DNA of 64,000 bases, taken from Ischnura elegans. Its lineage: Eukaryota > Arthropoda > Insecta > Odonata > Coenagrionidae. Within the stretch, counting starts at the first letter, position 1; every line of letters begins with the position of its first letter. The stretch lies in assembly GCF_921293095.1 (NCBI RefSeq), contig NC_060254.1:61488069-61552068 (forward strand), in the 5' to 3' direction. Below are positions 40,101 through 49,375 of this stretch, one piece after another. Below the pieces are notes generated by a model that saw nothing but the letters and a program-made list of their open reading frames with translations, had not been told where the DNA came from and ran no database searches. The translations under genes were made by a program, and so were the position numbers.

Positions 40101-43100
40101 AAAACGTGTAGTGTCACACCTGCTACATACTAGGAAAACTAGTTCCACACCTACCATTTCTGTAGTGACACTTGCTGAGGAAAAACTGCCTTAAAATTTC
40201 TGTTAAATAAAATGCTCTCCTAAATAATGATCAATTTACAACAACAAAATTGAAAATTTTCCACTCTATCAATTGTTAGTCATTTCACATGCACAGAATT
40301 TGGCTGCTAAATTTATTTAATAAAATGTGCAACAAATAAATGCCGAAGAGTTTATTTTTCTCATTAATTATGTACATGTTGAGGCAGTGGTGGACATACC
40401 ATTAAGATAGATATCTAGTCATCGATAGTTAATCATTATTAATGAAGTGAGTGAAGTACTTACAAACTGAATAGGAAACATCTAAGACAGAAACACTTTA
40501 AAAAATTTATGACCCCCTAGGCCACACATGGTAATAACTAAATTACAGAAATCTTCAAAAGGTAAAAACATATTGCTCGAATTTTATCAAAATATTCACA
40601 AGTATGCTGATTGGCTTTGAGGATTTAAAATTAAAACTTCATTCTTTTGAATTGTTGTTTAGTTATGGGAGTACAAGGTTGTGCATGGAACTTACATGGT
40701 TACATACTTATAGATCGTTACTGATGAACTTATTAAGCAAAATTATTGTCTTCATCAGCCTGATCCTCGGTCTGTTTATCCTGCCAATCCCTGAAGAGAA
40801 AATAGTAATTACTCCATGTGAAATGATATATCATGTATCATTTGCTTAAATCAGGGAGGTAAATTGAGAAATTATTAACTAATATTCCAAAAAGAATAAG
40901 CAATCAGATTCAATAAATAAGATGTCCATATTGTACCCCCACATTCTCATAATGGCGGTTAATGATTCAACTTCCATGGAACATTATAGTGTATACCTAT
41001 TGTAAGAGGGAATGTAAAATATGAAGAAAATGTCTGGGATGATCGAATTAATGTGGCAGGGAAATGAGAAGCGACTACTTACGTTCTTATTTTCCTGACT
41101 TTAGCCTGGTTGAGCCAATTACTCAGACACCCTTTCAGCACCACATCTGATGCATCAGGGTAGACCCTTCTGCATACACCTATGAAATTATAAAAAACAT
41201 ACTTAATGTTGTACGTTAAAAGTTAATTTCAACGATCAATTATTATAATAATCTTAGAATATCTTATTGGATGCACTCACGAAAAATAACAGGACACACT
41301 GAAGTGCTATAAAATGATTTCTTAACCGAATTTTTCTGAAGTTTGCCCGTAAGGGAATACAGCTCTGCTTCATAGTCATTCTAAGACGACGCAACATATT
41401 TTGTAGAAGTGTTCATTCATTTCTTCTACCAACTGCTACCAAACATTGCATCTAGAGATAAAAAAGATCAGATCAATTAAGAGTTAACAGCTTATACAAG
41501 AATAACAAAAATCATGTTTATAGCCAGAAGAAAAATTCACCAAAAAAATTAACACAATTGTCATGGTTAGTATGCACATGTAGTATGTGTGCACAAGTGC
41601 ATATGAAATCACAAAAATCCAATCATACCAAAACTGTTTAATATTTCATTGGACAATAATCCATACGCACTTCAAAATTATGTTGTACTTGAGTATTTTT
41701 ATAGCACTTTGAATTCCAAACACCGAGTGTCTGGCGGGCTCCAGATTTACATCGATTTTGAAACTTTCTTACAAAAACTTAATTTTTCTTTCATTAAAAA
41801 AATCATACATTGTTTGAATCAGGATGGCAGCACACAAATTATCATTATTCACTTACCAACTTTGGCTCAAATGAGGGATCTTCACTTATCCTACGGCAGA
41901 GTTTGATGAAAGCCTCATCTGCTGTCAATGGCAATCGGCTGAAATTCATCTCCTCCACAGCAGCATCCTTTTGCGTTGGGTCACATGCCAATAAAGCATC
42001 TACTTTCCTCTCCAAGTGGAAAAACCCAGGTGCCATTTCTCCCATCCACATGAGGAGCTGGCCATTCTGTAGTTTTAATTTACTGCAGCCTGTAAATATA
42101 AAATTGTTATAAATACAATAATACCAATTGATTTGCTTATATTATACTACCTTAGCACACTTGGTACTTAATCATCATAAATCCTGCCTAGATGCTTATC
42201 GAACAGGTGCTAAACATAGATTTTAATACACCACTAATTTTTCTGTAAACAAACACAGAGTAATTGATTACTTTACATCACAAAAATTTTAAGGATTGCA
42301 ATCTTATTGCACAGAAACAGCTTAGAAATGTGTTACTTATGCCCTTGAGTGCAACATGCCTGTTAAGAATGTACTGGCAGAATGTGCGATATATACATGG
42401 GCATTTGTAAAAAAAATGAACTAAAGCACAAATCAATGCCAAAATTATAATGATCAGAGAGAGTTCAACTGATGGCTATGTTTAGAACAGCTAATTAACT
42501 GCTATTATTCTTCGACATATTCCCAATAGTTATTCATTTTCAAGAAAAATCCTTCATAAACGAGTTTACTGAGGTTGAGACAAATACTTTAACGTCATAA
42601 AGAACTGCTAACAAAGTGGATTCTACTGCGAGAACCCTGATAGTTCAACTTAAACCGTCTGAATGGAGTCTTTTCACTATGCCAGCGAAAGCAAAGATCA
42701 TGCTAAATTGTAATTACACTGAGAATAAAATAATGAATAATCTTACATGGATAGTAATTGGCGGTTCATTAATCATACATAGTATCGAATAGAAAAAATT
42801 TTTCCATTTACTCACATTTACGCATGGTCAGCACAGCAGAGATGAGTAGATGCTGACAGAGGCAACTTCTTAAATCTCTTCGTGCCGCTAAAAGCCACTG
42901 TTTCCGAGAATTCAGTAATCTTCCAATCCCCTTTTTCCATTATTCACTACGAAACACGGATTATTTTCTTCTTCCATAGCATACTTCAACGTAAATTTGC
43001 TTGTAAAACAGGATTTTACTTCACAGCTAAATTCACAATCACAAATTCACAAGTCACAAGCACAAAATAACGACAACCGTTAGGTCACGTGGTACAAAAG

Positions 43101-46100
43101 ACTGCCGCCGGGCGTTTTGGCGCGAGTTCAAAATACGATTTTTAATCCAAAATATTAAAATAAGTTCGTAATATAATGGGAAAAGTTTTTTACTTGAGTT
43201 TTTTTATGAGTATGAAGATAATTATATCAAATAACATTATATTGTTATATTACTATAATTCTCATTAAGTACATATTATTAAAATCTTACAACCAAGCCA
43301 AATAGGCTGGAAAGAGGCATGAAAAATTCAACCTTGAGATGGCAAGGAAAAGTCAAGCTTCACGTAAGCTAACATGCTATGTGTGGGTAGTAGCAGGTTT
43401 GATATGGCAAGTTTGCTGCAAGTGTGATATGGCAAGTTTGCTGTAGGTTTGATATGGCAAGTTTGCTGCAGGTGTGATATGGCAAGTTAGCAGCAGGAAT
43501 GATATGACAAATCTGCTATGGGTGCAATATGGCATGTATTCTGCAGGTGTGATGTACAAGTCTACGGCTTGTATGTGTTCACATAACTTGTAAGCTTTAT
43601 TCAAGCTTGTACATAGCTTTCATGCCAGAATAGGTTTGTCACAGCAAGTTTGCTGCAAACTTGCCACGACAAGGCTTGTCGTGACAAGCCAAGGACAAGC
43701 CTATGACAAGTTTGCTGCAAGCTTGCATGCTATCTGGGTCTCACTTAATTCTCGCTCCATTCAAATCATCTAGGTATCTCATTTCTGCTTCTATTCCCAC
43801 ATTCTCCATTTTCGTCAGTAGCAAAACCACAAATTCCTATAAGTTACCATCAATAAAAAACAAAAGGTCCACACCATTCCTGAAGTTTGATGTGAAAATA
43901 GCCACAACTATTTTTAAGTAGATTTTTACATCACAATAAACACAGAATTTTTCCACAACTGAATCAATGAATGAATGCATTCTACTATGAGTAATTTTTA
44001 ATAGATAGTTGTCCATATATGATTGCATATAAATTTAATAAAAGCCTTTAATCCCTTTACATCCATAAAACTTCAGGAGATTGATCAGCCATTGGCAATT
44101 TTCTAGCACTCGCTGAACATTTATTCAGCAGCCCTCTACCACTAAAAAGTTTTGATTCATTTGAATCAAGTAAGTTGTTAAGTGTCACCTTACAGCTACC
44201 TTATCACGTTCGCCAATGCTTTTGGTTAAAAAGTTCAAGCTGAAATAAGACTGAGATATATAAGAAAACAGGGGCCTCTGTTGAAGTTGATGGTTGGTGG
44301 TTAACTTTGAGGAAGTTATACATGATAAAATAAAATCACTGCGTACTTTCCACACAATTTTTAAATTTTGCGACTGGTTTCGACGTGTTCTACATCATTT
44401 TCAAGCTAGACTGCCATCTCCAAACAAGCCAAAGCTCATTTTCCCAATTCCGCACCCACATCCCAATACATAGTATGTGACCACCACTCAAACCACCAAC
44501 CTTCACCTGTCCTCCTTTCCACATTACCTACTAACCCCTCCCCCACCTTGAAGTATAAAAATGAACTTTGGCTTGTTTGGAGATGGCAGTCTAGCTTGAA
44601 AATGACGTAGAACATGTCCAAACTAGTCACAAAATATTAAAATTGTGGGGAAATTACAAAGTGATTTTATTTTATTTTATCATGGGCATCTGTGCCTACC
44701 TCATCAAGTATGAAGGAAAGGCCTCAAGGTAAAAATGTCCTCCTCATTAGTCTTCATTAAAACATCCATTTCCTTTTTCTATTCCAGCAACCTTTTAGGT
44801 GTGAGATAGAACATAAGCTTGGCATGAGCTGTGTCTCTTCAGGACCAGTCGTTTGCCGGGTATCACTTGACCGTGGTGGTTATGTTCCTGGAGAGACTGT
44901 GGGTATTTCTGCCACTGTTCAAAATAAGAGCAGAGTCACCATTAAGTCAACAAAAGCTTCCCTAACTGAAGTAAGTATTCAATATACATATCTCATTAGA
45001 AAATATTTATCAAAATTTCTAATTTCATACTTTGATGAAATATTATAGGAAAATATATTGAATTTTTAAATCATCACATTTTTCTTAACATCAAAAGACT
45101 ATATTAAAATTCATATTACTCAATTATCTTGTTTTCCTAGAAGATTTTAAGAGCATAAGCACAAAACGTAAAAAACTCTACTGCAAGTTTTCCTAATACC
45201 AGTAGCGGATACAGAAAAAACTCAAGGGGCGCAAAAGATATTTTGAGCTACCATTACTTTTGTAGCAATTACAAATAATTAAGTCTCAAGCAAAGTTTAA
45301 GAAAGTCATAATACAAATATACATGACAATACTATCTTATGACATAAAAAATTTACAATAGGGTAGTTTCCTTCATCAAAGAAAACGAAATACATTGATT
45401 CCGATTCCTTACCCTCCATTAGTGTATTCATAATATACAAACTATTTGGTTTTAGAAATCCCAGTTTAGACGAATGGCAATGGTCAATTTTTAATTCATT
45501 TGAAAAAGGCCAGATTGGAGCCCATGCAATTCCACTCCACGTGACGTCACAGGAACCTAGTTACTATACGAGTAGATAGGAGTTTTACATCATCCGAGGT
45601 TACCAATGCATGCATGAGGCATAGAGCTCATGGAAACATCTCTCAATAATCACCCATTAAAATTACCTAAGTTCGGAAAGTTTCCTTCGTTTGATAGGGT
45701 ATTAATACCCCTTATTTAAGCCAAGCGCTACCTGCTAGCAGGGTACTCTGCTACCTGCTAGCAGCCTGCGTCGTAACAGCGCTCAAAGCCTCGCCCCAAG
45801 GTCACCTCACACGGCGACAGCTGGAACCAGAAATACGTCTCACGGACTTTTCCCAGCATTCCTACTTAGCCGTCGTGTTTTCCCGTGCTTGAAAATTTTC
45901 ACTTTTCGTTTAATTGCAAAATAGATATCGTCATTCAAAAATCTAAGAGCGTGAAATGCATACTGCAGGAATAATAATCTTTCGATTTAGGCAATAAAAA
46001 AATAATAGGAAACCACCCTATTGTTGTTGTTCAATGTCAGGCAATTCGGGCGGCCCCACAAGGGGGGGAGCGTGCCCCCTCAGCCCCCCATATGTATCTG

Positions 46101-48091
46101 CCACTGCCTAATATATATCAGTAAGCATGTTTAAATTTTTGTGATGTGTCTAACATAATCCTTTCACTTTCTTGATGCATTGATAGACAATTCAGTATAT
46201 GGCAAGGAACAAGGTGATACAAGCTGAGACTAGAGAACTTGCTTCTCTCAGTCATGGGCGAATCCAGCCCGGAGAAAGTGATGAATGGAAGAACGAGCAA
46301 CTTTATGTGCCACCTCTTCCACCCACAAACCTTCGTGGTTGCCATTTGATTCGGATCCAATATGACGTCTATGTAAGTCCTATTATTGTATATAAAATAT
46401 CTAAACTGTATTATACATTCAGCTGCCAGTGCAAGCCATAAGGAGAACAGTATTCCCAAGCATGTAGCCTGTAAAAATGTTCTCCTGATTCTCAACCAAA
46501 TGAGTTCTTTCATTACTGCTAACATTTCAATGCCTCACTAAAGCATCACAATCAGGGCTGAAGACATTGCAATCAATATTAATGCTCTCTCTAGCCTGGA
46601 TGATGATCCTCAAGTTGGGCTTCAAAACGTAGTGAAGGAAGAATTCATCCTGTGAAAAACCTATGAGATTTTTATTCGATTGTGTGCAAGGAAAGCTTCT
46701 GATCTTATTGGACATCCAACTGATTGTCCAGGATCCTGATAGCATATATCACCATGCATAACACTCGGCCAGGGAGACTAATTAAAAATAAAATATGTAT
46801 AGGAAGAAACTATGCATTTACTATGTTCCAAAGAAATGTTTGATTTGATTTGAAGTCATAAATAATAATTAGTAAATTTGGAAATTCAACATGTACAATC
46901 TATAAAATAATTGCCACTTTAATACTCTATAGATTAAGCAAGCATTAATCCTCTCATGAAAGGCCATTTGACTATATTTTGTTTCTCTATTATAGAGTTA
47001 ATGGATTGTGGCACCCAACCCATCAACCAGTGGTAAAGTTAATCACGACAATCTTGCTCTTTCATTTTATCGTAAATTTACTCCTTTTCTTCCTTACTTT
47101 ACTCCCTTTCTTTACTCCTATCCTTTTCGTCATAAATAAAAATCATTTTCATTTCATAGATGTAAAACATTTAAGTGATCAAACACCTGCCTCACATTTA
47201 TTCTCACCCAATGTTTTAAGCAAATGATTGGTTAAAGTGGGGGTAGAGATCACTTCCAAGTAAGGCAAGGTTATTTGAATTCCATGTATTCAAGCCTGTT
47301 TGTTTCTATATGCTACATCTCAGTTTGGAGATTACAGTTATAATAAGGTCTCTACTGACTTCGCACTTGAGAACCTTCAAACAAGCCTTACATCTTCCCA
47401 CTAAACTTCCATTCTCCCCAATGCACTTTTCTCTTTAATTTCTCACTCTTGGCTACAAAGACTGTCATATCTTCACCATCCTACTCTAAAGAAAGATAGT
47501 ACCTATATCACCCATCTCAGGAGTTCAGAATGATTAATGGATTACAACAGGCAAGATTATTTGCAGCATACAATTGAATCCCTAATAACCATATAAATTC
47601 AAATGAAAGTTAGGTTGATAGGGGAAATTTTGCAGAAAACTTTCATAATGGCAGTATGCCATTCCTCCGTTAAAAAAGTCTAATAGGTCATAATGATATT
47701 CTTATCAGATGTTATAAAATCATTTTTATTTTTTAACAAAAGAATCTCACACGATTCTTGTTGGAAATAAGTTTTCCCAAATTTTTTGTTAGAATTTCTT
47801 AAATAGAAAATTTCTAATAAGGTCATGGTACGAAACGAAAGAAATAAGCCCATCACAAAAAAGTACAACAATCGAAAACTTTTGTGCCACTTAACTACCT
47901 AATATTTTTTTTCTCAGTTTATCATAGATCCAAAGAGCTTTGAGAAGGAAATTAAACTCCAACTGCCAATAATGATGGCCACATATCCCTTGAGGAGCCC
48001 TGATGGTACTCTGAGAAGAAAGCAAGGAACACATTATCCTTCAACTCTACCCATTTTCAGACCTTGGCTGGAAGAGAAGACTTTTGAGTAG
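34125..48091 (+). CDS. Arrestin domain-containing protein (alpha-arrestin, ARRDC family), 5' end not visible
   Basis: Five coding exons join in phase: 34125-34241, 39275-39492, 44788-44970, 46187-46372 and 47918-48091 (TAG stop), all with GT donors and AG acceptors. The joined protein (about 292 residues visible) starts in the arrestin N domain (GLHFHVVGEG), continues with the family hallmark PFKLGLPLGLPSTF, then GWVQYYCKAALREPNGLTHK and the linker VMNPIDLNLEP. Exon 3 opens the arrestin C domain (GGYVPGETVGISATVQNKS) and exon 4 carries VPPLPPTNLRGC. Family members are cytosolic adaptors that link membrane cargo to ubiquitin ligases and endocytosis. Exon 1 here enters in phase 1, so at least one upstream exon encoding roughly the first 40-60 residues is missing; I could not find it between 1 and 34,100. 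Oddity: the visible exons contain no PPxY motif, the usual NEDD4-binding site; the C terminus is short (FRPWLEEKTFE). The exon-4 acceptor could instead be 9 bases later, also in frame. The two largest introns hold transposon-like elements with antisense genes. Confidence 0.95.
35542..37205 (-). CDS. Candidate spliced gene inside element 1, unrecognised
   Basis: Three possible coding exons on the minus strand. X1 (37205-37089) encodes 39 residues rich in Cys (C5, C16, C23, C26, C34 followed by His) and ends at AAG|GTAAGG. X2 (36329-36230) has acceptor CCCAGCAG and donor GAG|GTAAGC and encodes GDDVNSLAWTRGEW followed by KKNDDAKPEDQVELLIPR. X3 (35623-35542) has acceptor CTCCTTTCAG and encodes KWLMVQSWFPESRF up to a TAA stop. 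X2 and X3 join exactly in phase. X1 ends in phase 0 while X2 needs phase 1, so X1 either belongs elsewhere or an additional small exon is missing; element 2's gene has such a 22-nt microexon. I do not recognise the family. The Cys spacing of X1 could bind zinc, but this is speculation. Confidence 0.35.
36970..37006. promoter_or_regulatory. Perfect 16-bp hairpin with CCAAT and E2F-like words
   Basis: CTATTGGCGCAATGTG at 36970-36985 is followed by a 5-nt spacer and then its exact reverse complement at 36991-37006. Each arm contains ATTGG (reverse CCAAT) and TTGGCGC (E2F-like). It lies inside element 1, in the intron after candidate exon X1. The function is unknown. Confidence 0.6.
39740..40110 (+). 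repeat. Left subterminal array of element 2
   Basis: Tandem near-repeats of a word containing GCRGCAAACTTGTCGCA. A 153-bp higher-order block occurs twice with very few differences, pointing to recent unequal exchange or slippage. The unit is the reverse complement of that in the array at 43381-43725. Confidence 0.85.
40733..42940 (-). CDS. Five-exon gene inside element 2, possible DUF4806-like protein (173 aa)
   Basis: The exon model on the minus strand is 42940-42822, 42082-41857, 41451-41430 (22-nt microexon), 41179-41083 and 40790-40733 (TAA stop). Every junction has GT/AG ends and matching phase, giving 174 codons including the stop. The protein begins MEKGDWKITEFSET, has a middle KLKLQNGQLLMWMGEMAPGF, then NFSRLPLTADEAF, CRRISEDPSFEPKL, the microexon MQCLVAVG, then RRVYPDASDVVLKGCLSNWL and an acidic tail DQADEDNNFA. 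The LPL, a later K-L-x6-VG stretch and a helix ending in a hydrophobic LSNWL resemble the DUF4806 domain of animal proteins as I remember it. This is a tentative family call. Weak points: the first donor is GTAAAT and the microexon is inferred from phase. An E-box CACGTG lies upstream near 43088. The enclosing TIRs suggest it travels with the element. Confidence 0.55.
43078..43140 (-). promoter_or_regulatory. Possible promoter of the gene in element 2
   Basis: A GC-richer patch in AT-rich surroundings just upstream of the minus-strand gene. It contains CACGTG in GGTCACGTGGTAC and GGCGCG. Inferred from position only. Confidence 0.3.
43381..43725 (-). repeat. Right subterminal array of element 2
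   Basis: About six clear units of roughly 27 bp (GGTTTGATATGGCAAGTTTG plus CTGCA) followed by more degenerate units, ending in GCAAGCTTGCATGCTATCTGGG. The orientation is opposite to the left array. Confidence 0.85.
44321..44684. mobile_element. Foldback MITE with ~110-bp arms in third visible intron region
   Basis: ATGATAAAATAAAATCACT and the downstream TTTTCAAGCTAGACTGCCAT, CTCCAAACAAGCCAAAG on the left are mirrored on the right (CTTTGGCTTGTTTGGAGATG through to TTTATTTTATCAT). It lies about 100 bp upstream of arrestin exon 3. Confidence 0.92.
45200..46106. mobile_element. hAT-type MITE, interrupted by copy C
   Basis: The left end is CAGTAGCGGATACAGA and the right end (reverse complement) is CAGTGGCAGATACATATG. 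The flanks CCTAATAC (45192-45199) and CCTAATAT (46107-46114) are an 8-bp target duplication with one mismatch. Without the inserted 668-bp element it would be about 240 bp. Confidence 0.88.
45356..46023 (+). mobile_element. CRE-box MITE family, copy C, nested in a hAT-type element
   Basis: Both ends are intact: CAATAGGGTAGTTTCC at 45356 and GGAAACCACCCTATTG ending at 46023. The CACGTGACGTCAC box is at 45538-45550. It lies inside the CAGTRGCRGATACA element at 45200-46106 and within an arrestin intron. Confidence 0.93.
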
Positions 48092-48860
48092 TAATTTATA
48101 TGATCAAGTATATTTCCATTTTTTCATGTATTCATTATCTTGTATCAAGTCTGTCCAGTCATTTAAAGTATTGAGCTGCTCACTATATGAAGAAAATCAT
48201 TTCTTCGAGATTAACATTCAATTATGTGGTGCAATAAGAGCAGTGTTCGCATAAAAGACTGGAATGGATGAGTATGTAGAATATGAATTCAGTAACTGCA
48301 ATTGTTGCAGAAGTAATGTGTGTCTAAACTTAAATGTATATCAGCTCACTGTGCCTATTCCAAGAAATCAGAGAAGATGGAAACTGTAGTTCTCATATGA
48401 AGGAAATATCCAGCGAGGTGACGCGACTATTCCATTGTGATGATGTATGAGCATATCAACCACAAAAGGTAAAAGTTCAATCAGTTGAGATCGGTCATTT
48501 TCCTGAAAGGAAAAGGATCATGGGAACCTTAGATTTATGAACTCATCTGCTGCATTTATGTTATTTACTAATACTGAGACACTTTTAAAATGTGAGTGGC
48601 ATTATGCATGCATAATGCATTGAAGTACCTAAAACTTTGATGATGCTGAGCTCGAGTAGTCTGAGCACAGTCAGTATACTTTGATGTTGTGCAAACGTCA
48701 TTGTTACTTTGGCCTTAAAGTCTTTCTAATGTTTTTTGCGAACAGATAAAACTTCAAGCGAATGAATAAATTATTAGCTAACAGAATTATATATGCATAA
48801 TTTTGTTTGTAATGCCATGATATATTGAGAAAGCAATATCTCTAGCAATAAATGTCTCAA
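48092..48860 (+). other. Probable 3' UTR of the arrestin-domain gene
   Basis: AT-rich, non-coding stretch directly after the arrestin stop codon. AATAAA hexamers near 48765 and at 48847-48852 are candidate polyadenylation signals. No ORF or repeat structure is visible. The extent is inferred. Confidence 0.4.
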
Positions 48861-49375
48861 AATTGAGGGAGACGGAAATTCTGTTTCCTCCAAAATTTAT
48901 TTAAACTGTAAAACTGCTGTTACTTAAGGCCTAAAAATTACAGCCTTACATTTTACAGCCAATAACAGGTATTCAATAACATTTAAATAAAATCACTGAT
49001 AATAGCAAATATGTTTGAGTCATACCTATACAATATTGTAAAAAAAACATTGAGTCTGATGTACTCACGGTGCTAAAATACAATATATTATATAATTTGA
49101 ACTCATCACTCCTGCAGTGGGTTATACCAGTTGTATATGTGAAGAAAAAATTAAAAGGCCTAATTCAAAGAAAAAAGTATAGTTACAATTTCAATGGTAT
49201 TTCATGAATATTATACATTAATAAAAAAATTATCAAACTGAATCAAAAAATTGCTTTTGTTATATTACACCTGAAATCCTTTCGTGAGAGTAATTTCATG
49301 TAAGTCACAGATGAGATTTAGAGATTCCCCCATTCTACATGCTAGAGAAAGTTAAGTGATGTAAAATGATAGTAA

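Larger units (their letters stand above)
39726..43738. mobile_element. Element 2: 4.0-kb TIR element with inverted subterminal arrays, in second visible arrestin intron
   Basis: Both ends carry CCCAGATAGCATGC as an exact 14-bp inverted repeat (39726-39739 and 43725-43738). The left subterminal zone (39740-40110) repeats a word of about 27 bp containing CTGCRGCAAACTTG, and a 153-bp block of it is itself duplicated (39801-39953 and 39954-40106). The right zone (43381-43725) is an array of the same word in the opposite orientation (GATATGGCAAGTTTGCTGCA). GCAAGCTTGC palindromes occur in both. Between the arrays lies a five-exon minus-strand gene (40733-42940). The flanks TCTCTTC and TCTCACTT are suggestive, but no clean target duplication is seen. 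No transposase was recognised. Confidence 0.78.

Noticed and set aside
48092-49375. Additional arrestin exon with PPxY
   Set aside because: I scanned for an acceptor followed by an open frame with PPxY and did not see one.
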